A DNA stretch of 64,000 bases, taken from assembly GCA_946699065.1 (NCBI GenBank), contig CAMPDV010000433.1, positions 62,001-126,000 of the forward strand, given 5' to 3'. Below, in pieces: positions 1 to 13,560 of the stretch. Under the pieces are notes generated by a model. That model searched no databases and was not told the DNA's origin. It saw nothing but the letters and a program-made list of their open reading frames with translations. A program made the translations under genes and the position numbers. Numbering within the stretch: the stretch's first letter is position 1; every line of letters starts with the position of its first letter. The stretch comes from Loxodes magnus (lineage: Eukaryota; Ciliophora; Karyorelictea; Loxodida; Loxodidae).

Positions 1-1503
1 ACTTAATTAATCAATAATAAAGAAATTTTATTATTAAAATAACAGTATTCCTTAATTTTTAAAAGTCTGGTCTTAATAAAAAGAAACATTAAAAATCTCT
101 AAAATAAAAGATATTTTCAAAAAGGCAAATCATCCACCACTCCTGGTAATGCCAGCGAAAATCTAAGATTAAAAAACCAAGTTTATTATAGAGTAATCTG
201 TTAAATAAAAAGCACCGCCTAAATACTCTGCTGCGTTTTATAGAAAGAAACAGTTTTCGATTCTATTTATTTTTGATCTTTAAGATCAGGCGAATCCACC
301 ATTACTAGCATTGTTTGCGATTATTTGAGATTAGTTAATCAGATCTATTGATGAGTTTTAATATAATCATAAAACGCCACCCAATTATACTGCTGCGTTT
401 TATTGAAATAGACAGCTTTCGATTCTACTTAATCTAGAATTTGATAAAATGGCGAATCCACCTTATGTTGCTTTATTTGCGATTATTTGAGATTAGTTAA
501 TAAATTCTATTCTTGAGTCATCTCTTAAATAAAGAGCTCCACCCCAGACCTCGGCTGAGTTTTAAAGAAATGAACAGTTTTCGATTCTACTTAATCTAGA
601 ATTTAATAATCAGGCAAACCCGCCTTCATAGGCTTTATTTGCGATTATATCAGATTAAATAATCAATTCTATTTTTGAGCTATCATATAAATAAAAGACG
701 GCACCCAATTATACTGCTGCGTTTTATTGAAATAAACAGTTTTCGATCTTATTTATCTTTGATTTTTATAAATATGCGAATCCGCCTTATTTAGCTTTAT
801 TTGCGATTATTTGAGATTAGTTAATCAGATCTATTATTGAGTTGTCATTTATCTAAAACACGCCATATTATTACTCGTCAGAGTTTTATTGAAATAAACA
901 ATTTTCTATTTTTGTAATGTTTGTATTCTTAAGATAAACAAAGGTTTTTTTCATTTGAGTAACTTAAATATTTATCAAGCTTATTTAAGAGTTAATTGCA
1001 AATATGAAAGATCTTTCTTATTATTCTCATCCTATTATTTTTATGTTTTGAATTGATAAATAGTCATTTTGCATATAAATTTAAATTGATTTATTTTGGA
1101 TATATATTTCTGCTATTTTTGATTAGTTTAAGCACATTTCTTATTAGTATTCCTATTAAGAACAATTTTCATATGTCTTTATAGTGATATTTTTTTCTTT
1201 TTATCGTAATGCTCCTCCTCTCACTATTTCGCAACTATCCAAGCATTATGTACAGTTCAAACAATCCATTAAATGCTTATGTGGAGACATTAAGACCGTG
1301 TGAAGTTTACCTTCTTCTAGATTGTATAATGCTTAAGATATTGAAATTAGCGGGAATTCTTTTGTTCCTATTGATTAGTTCAGATTAAGAGCTTGAAACA
1401 CTTCGGGTATTGTAACATATATTTCATTAGACAGAGCTACTATACTGTAATTTTGAAAAAGAAATAAGGTAGATAGAAAAACCATTCTTATCTTCACTTC
1501 CAT
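1..1503 (-). CDS. Beta-helix surface protein, copy 1 (5' part, cut by window edge)
   Basis: The ATG is at 1501-1503 on the minus strand and the frame stays unbroken for 501 codons to the left edge, if TAA/TAG are Gln and TGA is Trp. It starts with a basic n-region and a hydrophobic stretch typical of a signal peptide (MEVKIRMVFLSTLFLF). An N-terminal domain with a CxxCxxxC motif follows, then four units of a 54-residue beta-helix repeat and the first post-repeat residues. It is colinear with copy 2 over the first 159 codons with no indel. Codon 159 is TGA (1027-1029), where copy 2 has TGG. Other in-frame TGAs sit where the repeat has aromatic residues, for example FAWL against FAYL. There are only four repeat units against 18 in copy 2. 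The gene continues beyond the window. The product is probably an extracellular domain of a membrane protein. Confidence 0.72.
230..877 (-). repeat. 162-bp tandem units of copy 1 (four units)
   Basis: A conserved GCGATT (minus-strand AATCGC) recurs at 317, 479, 641 and 803, exactly 162 bp apart each time. Each unit codes for 54 residues, that is two 27-residue beta-helix coils. The units here are more diverged from one another than those of copy 2, so this array was homogenised less recently. Confidence 0.85.
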
Positions 1504-3405
1504 TTATATTAGCTAATAAAAATTCGCTAAAGTACTTGCTTTTTGATAATTTTTTATTTAAAAAATGTCGAAATTTTATTTAATAAATAATTTAAAAATT
1601 GATTGCGTTGCAAGGCTTAATCTGAGTTACACATAATTCTCTTTTTAGTTCTGTTTATGATTTTCTTTTTATTTTTAAGTACTTTGTTTCATTATTTATG
1701 TAAAGTAATTAAGATACCTTGCAGTGCCTGTTCGATGACCATTTTAAATAAGCTGCTTCATTTGCAACTGTTCTCCTTCATCTTAAATTTCTCTCTTCTC
1801 TAGGATTAATTCAGTTTCTTCATTTTATTTTTTGATTTACTTTAATCTCAATGATGCTTCGTTTCGCTTTCTTCTGTAAATATATTCTTTCTAATCGCAG
1901 CTAAATCTTTTGAATTGCTCTTATTCTTTAGTCAATTATTTTTCTTGAATTTTTATAATATAAGCATCTCTTTTATAAATGTCACTAATTCTCACGGCAA
2001 TAGCATCACTTCTTTATATATTTGATTGATCATTGTACAATTGACTCTACTTACTCTACTTTCATCTTTTCTGCTTAATTTTCTATATTTTTGAAAACTC
2101 ATCACTTGTTTTTATACTACATCTCCAAGTTTTGATGTTTCTTACCTCTTTTCAATCTAAAAATTTCAATATACTCGAAACTTTCCTAGTTAATTCTTCT
2201 CATTTTTAAATTGTTTTATTAATACTATAATAATCTCTTATTTTTCGACTTTCCTTTTAAATATTATGATTTCTTTCTAGTGATTAGAAGCTTTAAGCAC
2301 CAGTCGTTGAATGGTAATTTCCTTTTTAAAAAAATTTTGATGTAAGTTCTTTTTGTGTTAATATTTTAGAATATTTTCTTTAACCAAGAGGTATTTATTA
2401 CTGAGGAGAATAAAAGCTTTGATATTTTTGCTTCATCTACTATTTGTCTAAGGCTTTTTTTCTGCTTTACCCAATAGAAAGCTAGGAACAAGATTTGAAA
2501 TATTGGTTTATTATTTTTTTAATTGTATAATTTATTAAAAGAAAACATTTCTAAGGTAATTTTTATCTTTTAGATTGTTTATTTATTTTATAACTAAACT
2601 AGCACTAATTTATGCTTATTTTAATGTTTCTACCAGCTTACTGCAGAAAAAGATAAAAGTTTTAGATATTCACTAAATGCTCATAAATTTTATTTAAAAG
2701 CTAAAGCAATGATATCTATTTAAGTATCAGGCTCTAACTTTTTACTATACTTAATTCTTTATTTCATTAAGATTTAGTTAGTTGAAGTTTAAAGCAGAAA
2801 TAAGCATTCAATTATTTAAAGGAATGATTAGTACAGAACTTAAGGATTTTAATTCGTAGAGTTTTGCTCCTGAGAATAAGATTTGAAGTTACATATTTTT
2901 AAGAACTTAAGCTTAGGAGGTAAACTCTATTTTACTCTGTTTATCGTTTATATTAATGGTTTCATAATTGAGGAAGATCAAGTTCCTTTTATGGAGTAAT
3001 TTGGCAATAGAAAGAAAAAAATTAGGTAGAAACAAGATTATGAAGCAATCTCGATAATCCTTTTCATTTGGTGTTTTTTCGAAATACTGACTTAAGTTGA
3101 CAACTTTATTTGAAAAGTACCTCTTTCTTCTGATTTATTATTAAATGTTTGCAGGCACATCAAAGATTAAATATTCTTAATTTTACTAATTTTAAATATA
3201 ATTATAGTAAGAAGTTCAGTTAACTCTTTATCATGTTTCTAGTATCTTTTCATATCATATTTTACATTTAATTTTGCAACTCTAACAGGATCTTTCTGGC
3301 TCTAATGTTTGTTGCTTAATTTATTTAAATTATTATAATATCATTTTTTAAATTTAAATTTTGTCTCTTCAATATTTGCAGCTTTTAAATATTATTATTT
3401 TGGAT

Positions 3406-3414
3406 TTTCCCGCC
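3406..3414 (-). promoter_or_regulatory. GGCGGGAAA motif, linker 1
   Basis: A strikingly G+C-rich nonamer in A+T-rich surroundings, in the context ATTATTATTTTGGATTTTCCCGCCTAA (on the plus strand, shown here as one run with the motif at its right). The same context recurs in linkers 2, 3 and 4. The nonamer equals the textbook E2F/DP site; function here is a guess. Confidence 0.35.
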
Positions 3415-4565
3415 TAAGTTACTCCTTTTATATTTATTATTAATGTTAAATTGTTCTTATATAACTTTTTGTTTTAGTAGAATAATTTTGCTATATTTCC
3501 TTTATAACCAAATATAAAATTTCGTCAATAATTTGTCTGAATTTTGTTTAACTCATTTAAAATAGTGATGATCTTTTCATCTGTTTCTTTTAAATGAATC
3601 TTCAGTACTAATTTAGTTCATCTAGAATTTCAATTAGTAATTTATTCTTTAAATTTTCTTTTTATTTGCTTAAGCAATAGTCAAAATACCTCTTGCAATT
3701 AAGAAGACTTACTTACATTTTGCAATTAAAGTTAGGTACTCTTTGTACTTTCTATTGTTTTTAAGATTCTGAGTATATAGTTTTATTATAAGATAACTTA
3801 GTTTTATAAGTTTTACTCTTCTTTTTTATCTTTTAAGACTTACAAGCTAGGTATTGTTTCAATTTCGTCTATATTTGAATAGGCATTTTTTGCTGTTTTT
3901 TTTTAATAATAAGTTTCTTCTGCTTTTTTATAAGATGAGGATTCCTAATCTGGATTTGAGTATTCTATAAGATTCTACTCTTTCAAATTTATAGGATTTG
4001 CAAGTATGACTAAAATTCAGATATTCTAATTTATGAATAGTTTTCTGCTAAAATCTATGATTCAGTGCTTTTATCAATTTTTCTAATTTATGAATATCGT
4101 TTACTTAGTGATCTCTACATTATTTATCTTTTATCTCTAATTTAATCTATTTTGTAATTAACTCTACTTCAATAATGCATTCTCTTATCCTTTATCTTCA
4201 AGATATTTATATTTTCTTTTATTTTTTATCTTCTTTGTATGAATCTCTCCTGATGCTGCTCTTTAACTATCCGAATTTTGTAGGAAAAAAGTATTACAGG
4301 CTAAAAATCTTAAAAGATGAGTTGTATTTGACTGTTTAAATTTTAAATTGAAATAGAACTTGATAAGTTTCTAAATGATTTTAGCATTAATTATTTTTAA
4401 CTTAGCTATTAAACATTCTAGGTCTTATGATTTAAATTAGCTTTTATGAAATTCTATCTTTATTAGATGTTTAAGTTTACTATCTTTTCACCTAAATCAA
4501 TATAAAATCTTTTTAAAATCTAATTTTATATCTTAAGAGCTAATATTTAAAATTATTATTTTAGC

Positions 4566-4574
4566 TTTCCCGCC
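4566..4574 (-). promoter_or_regulatory. GGCGGGAAA motif, second in linker 1
   Basis: This lies 1,160 bp from the first motif. Its right flank CTTAAATATTTATATA differs from that of the first motif, but the left flank again has ATTATTATTTT. The paired spacing suggests that the linker itself is made of diverged units. Confidence 0.35.
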
Positions 4575-6529
4575 TTAAATATTTATATATTTAAATTCTT
4601 TGAGTATAATAATTTTTAAATTCACTTACATAGTCACAATACTTAATCATTTGTTAAATAAATTTAAATCACTATATTTAAAAGTTTACTATATTTTGAG
4701 TTTTCTTCTTTTAATGATTAGAGCTCTTATCCCTTTTTCGAATAAATATTTTATGTAGTCATAGCTCCTTAATCCTTAAAATTAAATATAACTCATATAT
4801 TTTTAATATTTTTCTCTTTTTTTACTATAATTTATCAATTTCACTCTTTAGATGCTTTCTATTCTTCATCCATGGGAATATCGAAGAAATATTTTAAACT
4901 TATTTTAATCATTTTCTCAATTTACCAATCTTGGATATCTTTTAAACGTTAGATCGTTTTTGTCAAATAAAATATTCATTAGATTTCATTTGCATTAAAA
5001 CTCTCATTTAACCTTTTTGTAGCATATTTTACTGATTCTATAGCCCTTATGTTTGGTGATGCTTTCTTGTAGTTAGCAAGGTTATCTTTTCATGTGTCAT
5101 TCCTAATTTAGTAAATGAAATAAGATTAGATATAATAAATTAAATGATTTATGAGTTTTGATTTAGTAGATTTTTATAAATTAAGTAGTTAAGTGAATGT
5201 TTAAGTTAGCCTGACTTTATATTATTTACAATACTTTAATATTATTATTTTAATTTTTTTCCTGTCTAAATTATTAGCTTTAATGCTTTTCATTTGAATA
5301 GATTTACGTAATTTTAGGAATTGATAGATAAAATTCTATTTAATCTTTGATTAAAATGCTTTATTGATATTAAGTTTATCAACCTTAAATTTTAAGATTT
5401 GCTTAGTTTCTTTGAATCTTAGTTATATTTTTATGCTTAAAGTTAATTTAATATTTGAATGTTGCTAATTATTTGATGATAGTGCAATAGTTTAATATGT
5501 ATCTTAGTGTCTTATATTTCATAATATTTTTGTATTATTTCATACTAATTAAATTTCTAGTGCTTTTAGTTTTCTTTGTCTGTTCAAGGCTTTTTAAAGA
5601 TATTTTCATATCTATTATTCTTCCAGGTTCTCTAGATTAAAGGGTAAGCAATAATATTAATTTTAATATTATGGAGATTTTATAGTCTATAATTATACAG
5701 AGCTAGATTTCTTCTGCTTTATCATTTCGTTTGACCCACTTCTTTATGCTTAAATATCTTCAAAAAGACGTAATTTATGAATTATTACTTAGACACCTAA
5801 AAAGTAAATAAATTAGTTAATTGTAAATTTTATAAAAGGATTATTTCTTGCTTATAACTAAGAGTGTATAACTATATATTTCCATAAAAGATTTAAATTA
5901 TTTATTAATTAAAGAAATTATTTATTTAATTTTTTAGTTAAAAGTATAAAAATATTTAGATTTGCTATTTGGTTTGTAAATCCTTATTAATATTCTTACA
6001 CAACTTATATTCTAAAGATTTTTTACTCAGATATTTAGAGATATCAACCTACACAGAAACCTACATCTTGTATATTTTTTATTTCTTAATTCCTTCATAT
6101 TAAAACTATTTTTAAGTAACTTCTTATTAATTAATTAAATTTCATTTCGAGTAATTTAAAACTATCAAAGAAATCTTCAGATAAATAATAAAATTACATT
6201 ATTAAATAGTTAAAAAATAAGTGAAGTTAATTATGAAAACTTTCAACAAGATAAAAATTCTCTTAGCTTTTAATATATGATACTTATGCACCTAAATTTA
6301 GTCCACTTAGGTTAACTTATTAAAATATTATATTGCATTCATTAAAAAGAATAGGAATTATTAATTTTTTTGCTTTATGTAACCGATAAATAAGCTTTAA
6401 AAATTAAGGTGGTGGTTTGTATATAATGCAATACTTTAATTAAAGCTTTCAGTATCCAGAAAAAGGAGAAAAATTATTACACTATGCTATATATAAAATA
6501 TTTCTCCATCATTAGGGAATTTCACCCTT

Positions 6530-6830
6530 TCTGGAGTTCAACATTTCAAGCTCATTGCTCTATTTAAATTTTCTTGTGCAAAAGGAGGATAACGAGTTCC
6601 TATCTGCGATTTTTTATTAGACTTTTAGTTCTTCATCCCTGTTAATTCTTGATTATTGCTTAATCTTCTTCCTCTTATGAATGCTTTCATTTTTGTTAAG
6701 AAAATCTTGCTTAATTGGATTTTTTTTACCGCTTTGCTTATCAGAAATCCCGTTTTTTTAATTTTAGTTTCGGACTGTCCTGATATAGGTAGGATTCACA
6801 GCAGAAGCATCACTTCTTGATCGGGATTAG
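6530..6830 (-). other. Protein-like N/Q/K-rich frame, linker 1
   Basis: One minus-strand frame gives a soluble, Asn/Gln/Lys-rich stretch (with segments such as NPTYIRTVRNQNQKNG and KQDFLNKNESIHKRKK). The same frame is readable in linker 3 (plus strand) and linker 4 (minus strand), where substitutions remain compatible with a polar coil. A second frame over the same bases is also readable. A start, an end and a function cannot be assigned, and the stretch may be a gene remnant. I know of no family it belongs to. Confidence 0.3.
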
Positions 6831-7290
6831 CTTCTTCCGAGATACAACTTAAAAGTCAGACTATCGTTGGGATAGATTCTAAAGGGGGAAAATTAATAAA
6901 TGATTAATTTATTGAGCAAAAGCATTGCTAGTTTTCAGATGATATAAATAAAGACTAATTGCTAATCAACCTTCATATATTATCTTTTTTATTATGATTC
7001 ACCTAAAAACTTGATATTAAGAATTTACAAGATAGTTTGACCAATTAACAATCAAAATGAGATCTTAATTACCTTAAAGGAAAAATGATTGAATAAAACC
7101 AGAAAAGCAAGAGGCAAAAAATTATCTACTTAAATTAATTTCATGAAAACAAAGGTTTATCTTAATTAAAAATAGAGAATAAAATATTAAATTTATAATA
7201 TTTACTATTTACTAAATATAACAATAGATAATTAAAAGGCATTAAGAAGAATTAAATACAACCACTCTACCTCTACCTTTAAGAAACTTA

Positions 7291-8784
7291 ATGTAGATGG
7301 ATAAAAATGAAAAGCCTAATTATAATAATAAATATGAGTGGAACTGATTATGAGCTAAAATACTAAATAAAAAGAGAGTTAAGACAAATATTTATAAAAG
7401 GTAATTTCTATAATAAATTCAGGGTAATCTAGCTGCCAATGATAGTAGAATAAAATAATAATTGGGGTAATAATAGATTCAGAAGTTTAGAGTAATATAG
7501 ATTTTGTTTTTATATTAATTATAACAAAGATATTGCTTATATAGAATTACTAAAGATAGTAACCATTAAAGATTATCCTAGTGATTAAACATTACTATTT
7601 TAAAAAGTTTAAGTTATTAGCTATCTTTCTAAAAGAGTAAAATAGATTAGAAATGCTATATTTTATTTCTTCATGTCCTATAATTTAAATTTTAATGAAA
7701 ACCTTTTTTACTCTAATTTGAGATTTTAAGTGAAGACATAAATATGTTTATAATCGAAAGTAAAACAAAGTTTTTAAGTTTTAATCTTTAATGAAAATAA
7801 TAGATTAGTCTATTTATACGTTGCTTTAAATATAATCCAAGGAAAGATCTAATATAAAAATTAATTCAGAAACTGTGTTAGCCAAGTAAAGAATAAATAT
7901 GTTTTCAAATATTTAAAACAATTAATCTTCACTAACTTCAATGCAATAAACTATAGGAAATGCAAGAAATAATAACTAGTTGCAGTCATGATAAAATTCT
8001 GAGTCTTATTATTGTTGCATCTGATAATAAAGATTAAATGAGATATGCTTTTGCCTTATGTCTAATTATTAATAAATAGAAATTTAAGAAACTAATATTA
8101 ATCAAATGCTGCTTTAAATATTTTCCATGAGATCAAAAGGAAATTTAGTTAGAAGTTAAATTTTCTTGTGTAGAAAGTTGAAGAACTTCAAGTTATTTAC
8201 AAGAATCTAATTTATGGTAAAATTAAATCCTTAAATATTATATATTTTATTAAATGAAAAGATTCCTTTGCATAAAAATATGATTTTACCTATCTATTCT
8301 AAAATTCTTAATTAATTATAGAAAAAAGTTTAAAAATGACCCACTTACAATTTTTGACTTAAATCTAGCATAAGAAAGAAATATATGGAAACTTTTTAGT
8401 TAAATAGTGGAATAACTTAATGAAGATTTCATATAATAATGTTGATCTCTAATCATTAATTAGATATTTAATATAGTCAAAAGAAATCTCCAGAATTTTC
8501 AAAAGAGAAAATAAGATGAAGAATTAGAGCAAAATTATGAAATTATTTTAGTTTTTATCATTAAAATCAATAAATATTTAATAGCTTAAAGATTGTATTG
8601 GAAAATTAAATTTAGATGAAATCCTTTACAAGCCAGAAAACTAAAAGTAATTTAAAAGAGCTAGCTAAGAAAAAAATGGTAAGAAGGAGTCCAGTAAAAG
8701 AAATTATATTAAAAAAACCAAGGAAGAATTTTTAAAAGTTCAAAGAATGCCAAAAAAATAGAACAAATTGAAGTAGAAGATTGA
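7291..8784 (+). CDS. Hypothetical protein in the unique centre of palindrome 1
   Basis: This stretch is not repeated elsewhere in the window. From ATG 7291 one frame runs about 497 codons to TGA 8782-8784, with about ten TGA codons read as Trp. The middle and C-terminal parts read as a plausible soluble protein; the first 150 codons are less convincing. A segment near codons 235-270 (LIIVASDNKDQMRYAFAL) vaguely resembles the core of MULE-type transposases, where a hydrophobic strand is followed by a D and a FAL motif. I could not find the expected catalytic Asp/Glu set. Because all three stops are sense here, an open frame alone is weak evidence, so this call is tentative. The C-terminus is very Lys/Arg-rich. 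Confidence 0.3.
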
Positions 8785-11699
8785 GAACAAAAAAACTTCA
8801 GAATTAAGCTATCTTAAATCCTATTTAACATTTATATTAACACTTAAGTTTCACAGCAAAAATAATTATAAATTTCCGTCATGCTTTAGTATCATAATGA
8901 TGCAAAATTAAATTCTTTGAAGTAATGTATATAATCCTATCAAATCTAAGTTCATAAAGCATGAGAAAAATATTAAAGGAATTAAAAAACCATTAATAGA
9001 TGTATAAAGCCAACTTTTTATTTATTTTTAAAGCTAATTCTTATCATTTTAATAAGCATATAAAAGAGAGATTTAAAGTTTCTTCTATTTATTTGATTAT
9101 AATTAAAGATTATTTAAATTAAGTGATAATTGATAATTGACTTTATAGATGTTAAATAAGAATATAGAGAAAATTAAATCCCTTAAGTGTAAATGTAAAA
9201 TAAATAAAATATTTCTAACACTAAAGCTTCATACTCTTTCGACTTTTATTTTGAATTTCTAGTTATGCAAGTATTTTTAATAAATGCTTTGAAAGATAAT
9301 AATCAAAATTTCTATTTCAAGATGTTTAATCCAAAGCAATTAAAACATAAACTAAGTATTCAAATAAAAAGGATTTTATTTTTAAGTGCATTATTCAAAG
9401 AGTTTTAGATGCAAAGAACAATATTCAAGTTTTTATTTAGTAATTTGATTTCAGATTTTATGCATTTTTAAATCTATAAATTCTACATTAATTGTTGGAA
9501 ATTACCTTATATATATTAAATCACTCATGTAAGTTTTTATTTCTTAGAATTATCTATCTTTTAATCTAGATAATTCCTTATGTCTTAATTAAGGTCACAT
9601 GTAAATATGTAATTATATAAGTAAAGCTCTTCAAAGAAGGAAAGGAGATTGTTAATCAAATAATATCTATTTTGCAGCTTTTTACAAAAGTTAAAAGCTT
9701 AGATCCGATCTTTATCAACTGATAATTTTTTCTGAATTATTTATTAAATTTAATATAAATAATTTCAGTAAATTGAGTAAGTTTTGAATTAACCAATATA
9801 AATCTTGCAGTAGGCTTCATTGAAGCTTTAAATTGTAGTTCTACAGAAATTGTTTAAATTTAATAATTAACATAATTAATATCTATTTTTATGTTTTTTC
9901 TATAATAAGGATAATCCTAATCTATTTTGTATTTATAAGAAAAGCTTTTCACATCATTAAAGTATTAAAATCCTTATTTTTTAATTATTATTGAAATGCT
10001 TTCCTATAGTAGGCTCAGGATTATCTATATTAACTTTCCTAATTTCATAAAATAACTGTAAAATTCTTAAAATGTTATGGGTTTGAAAATTATTTAATTT
10101 AAGGCTAAATAGGATAATTTTTTTGAAATATTATTATCTGTCTAAAAAGATTTTCTTGTTATAAGCCTCTTGCTTGCATCTATTTTGTCCCATATTCCTT
10201 TAATTCCATTTTAAATACTTCATAACACTAGCTCACTACTGTTTTCAATTTTTTGGAGTATAAATAATCTTACTAAATTCTTGAAGTGCAATGGAATCAC
10301 ATTTATAATAAAGAAATTAAAAATCATATTTTTTCACAGCATCTAGATATATTTATTCAGATTTTTTAAGCTATTTTTAAGTTAATTTTCTAATGCAAAG
10401 CACTCCGATTATGTGACTTATTGCTTTTAAGATATTAATTAATGATTGAACTTTAATTTTAAATTAACTAGTTAGTATTACTTTTCTTATATAATTAGCT
10501 AACTTCAAATTAAAAAATCCATTTAAGTTGTATCCAATTAAAAACTCTACTTTTTCGTTAAATAAATCCTAAATAATTTTTTTAACTTTGCCATAAAATC
10601 ATTTCATCTTTCCAGCCTTTGCAAGCATAATCACCCCAAGATTCTATTAATTTTATTATTGATTTAAATTTAAACTTAAGACTAAAAACTAGTTGTTCAA
10701 TTATTTAGATGTATGGATTAAGGATTATTTTTAATTAAGCTTAATTTAGACTAATATCGATTCCCCGCTTGAGAGCAATTACAATTTATACACAAAATCC
10801 TTAAGAATATAAAAGACAAAAAGTTTGTCTATATTATTTTGAAATTATAGTAAGATTATTTCATAATTATTCGGTTTAAGTATCTTAACTATGTTCTGCA
10901 ATGGTTTAATTAATTTATAATTAAGAAAGTTATGATTATATGTGAGGTTTTATATTTCATTTTAAGTTTTTTCGTCGTAAAGTTTATAATTCATAAATCT
11001 AGGTTTCCTTTAGTCTTTTTATGAGCTTTAATTAATTAATACATTAAAAGCTCTAGATAAAATAGAAATGATTTAGTCATTTATAAGATTAAAAGCAATT
11101 TAGTTAAATATAATCATAAATACAGTTATTTAAAGATTTATGGAAATCTAATAAATAAATATGTTAAAGTGCTTATTTAGCTATTTATAGTATTAATTCT
11201 AATTTAACTTATAAATGTTTTATTAAAGTATCTTATATTTTCTTACCTTTTCTAACATGCTTCATTTTCAAAAGATTCTAAGGATATTTTTATTGTAACA
11301 TGGATAAATCTGTTTTTCTAACTATAACATGTAACTTTGCACAGTGCTAAAAATGATGTTTCCTTTTTATTGCTTTGTGGAAATTTTTAATAGAACTGAA
11401 ATAACTTTATATATCTCTTAGTTATTAGCCCTTTTTATTAGCAACGTAGCAAGTTAATATAAATAAGCATGTTAAAACAGTAGTAAATCTAATTGTATTA
11501 TTAAATAGTTAAAACCAATAATATAATACTTAAGGTATTAGATACTTTTCTATTCAATTAATAGAATTTCTTATCTTTATGTAGGTATTTTGAATGTTCT
11601 CCTTTTGATAAAATCTTTAAAAATAAATGAAAAATGTAAAAGCATAAAAGACACTTAAAGATAAAAATAAGTAATAATATTTGATTAAATACATATCAA
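8785..11699. other. Unique A+T-rich segment without a recognised gene
   Basis: A non-repeated stretch between the arms of palindrome 1. A plus-strand frame continues through 8785-9750 but becomes Ile/Leu/Lys/Asn-dominated, as random A+T-rich DNA would. No motif, RNA gene or repeat was recognised. Confidence 0.5.
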
Positions 11700-13005
11700 A
11701 TAAAAGAATATAGTTATACACTCTTAGTTATAAACAAGAAATTATCCTTTTATAAAATTTACAATTAACTAATTTATTTACTTTTTAGGTATCTAAAATA
11801 AATCCTATATTACGTCTTTTAGAAGATATTTAAGCAGAGAGAAGTGGGTAAAACGAAATGATAAAGCAGAAGAAATCTAGCTCTGTATAATTATAGACTA
11901 TAAAATCTTCATAATATTAAAATTAATATTATTGCTTACCCTTTAATCTAGAGAACCTGGAAGAATAATAGATATGAAAATATCTTTAAAAAGCCTTGAA
12001 CAGACAAAGAAAACTAAAAGCACTAGAAATTTAATTAGTATGAAATAATACAAAAATATTATGAAATATAAGACACTAAGATACATTTTAAACTATTGCA
12101 CTATCATCAAATAATTAGCAACATTCAAATATTAAATTAACTTTAAGCATAAAAATATAACTAAGATTCAAAGAAACTAAGCAAATCTTAAAATCTAAGG
12201 TTGATAAACTTAATATCAATAAAGCATTTTAATCAAAGATTAAATAGAATTTTATCTATCAATTCCTAAAATTACGTAAATCTATTCAAATGAAAAGCAT
12301 TAAAGCTAATAATTTAGACAGGAAAAAAATTAAAATAATAATATTAAAGTATTGTAAATAATATAAAGTCAGGCTAACTTAAACATTCACTTAACTACTT
12401 CATTTATAAAAATCTACTAAATCAAAACTCATAAATCATTTAATTTATTATATCTAATCTTATTTCATTTACTAAATTAGGAATGACACATGAAAAGATA
12501 ACCTTGCTAACTACAAGAAAGCATCACCAAACATAAGGGCTATAGAATCAGTAAAATATGCTACAAAAAGGTTAAATAAGAGTTTGAATGCAAATGAAAT
12601 CTAATGAATATTTTATTTGACAAAAACGATCTAACGCTTAAAAGATATCTGAGATTGGTAAATTGAGAAAATGAGTAAATTAAGTTTAAAATATTTCTTC
12701 GATATTCACATGGATGAAGAGAAGAAAGCATCTAAAGAGTGAACTTGAGAAATTATAGTAAAAAAGAGAAAAATATTAAAATATATGCGTTATTTTAAGG
12801 ATTAAAGAGCTATGAATACATAAATATTTATTCGAAAAAGGGATAAGAACTCTAATTATTAAAATGGGAAAACTCAAAATATAGTAAACTTTTTAAATAT
12901 AGTGATTTAAATTTATTTAACAAATGATTAAGTATTGTGACTATATAAATTTAAGTGAATTGAAAAATTATTTTACGCAAACAATTTAAATATATAAATA
13001 ATTAA

Positions 13006-13014
13006 GGCGGGAAA
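13006..13014 (+). promoter_or_regulatory. GGCGGGAAA motif, linker 2
   Basis: This is the inverted counterpart of the 4566 motif, with the right flank GTTAAAATAATAATTTT. Confidence 0.35.
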
Positions 13015-13560
13015 GTTAAAATAATAATTTTAAATATTAGCTCTTAAGATATAAAATTAGATTTTAAAATATTTTATATTGATCTAAGTGAAAAGATAGT
13101 AAACTTAAGCATCTAATAAAGATAAAATTTCATAAAAGCTAATTTAAATCATAAGACCTAGAATGTTTAATGGCTAAGTTAAAAATAATTAATGCTAAAA
13201 TCATTTAAGAACTTATCAAGTTCTATTTCAATTTAAAATTTAAACAGTCAAATACAACTCATCTTTTAAGATTTTTAGCCTGGAATACTTTTCTCTTACA
13301 AAATTTGGATAGTTAAAGAGAGCAGCTTCAGGAGAGATTCATGCAAAGAAGATAAAAAATAAAAGAAAATATAAATATCTTGAATATAAAGGATAAGAGA
13401 ATGCATTATAGAATAAGAGTTAATTACAAAAATAGAATAAATTAGAGATAAAAGATAAATAATGTAGAGACCTCTAAATAAACACTATTCAGAAATTAGA
13501 AAAATTGATAAAAGCACTGAATCATAGATTTTAGTAGAAAACTATTCATAAATTAGAATA

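Larger units (their letters stand above)
1504..7240. repeat. Linker module L, copy 1
   Basis: This segment is found again, inverted, at 11700-18037 (matching only to about 5880) and 36209-42072, and in the same orientation at 46587-52371. Homology with copies 3 and 4 ends near 7240, which defines one module boundary. It contains the motif TTTCCCGCC at 3406 and 4566 and a decayed version near 5260. Patchy protein-like stretches occur on the minus strand, notably around 1650-2100 and 6530-6830. The first of these reads acceptably in two frames and I do not call a gene there. No confident intact gene is seen in this module. Confidence 0.8.

Noticed and set aside
7241..11699. Maverick/Tlr-type or other classical transposon
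   Set aside because: No integrase, polymerase B or terminal inverted repeats could be recognised, and module ends show no target-site duplications.
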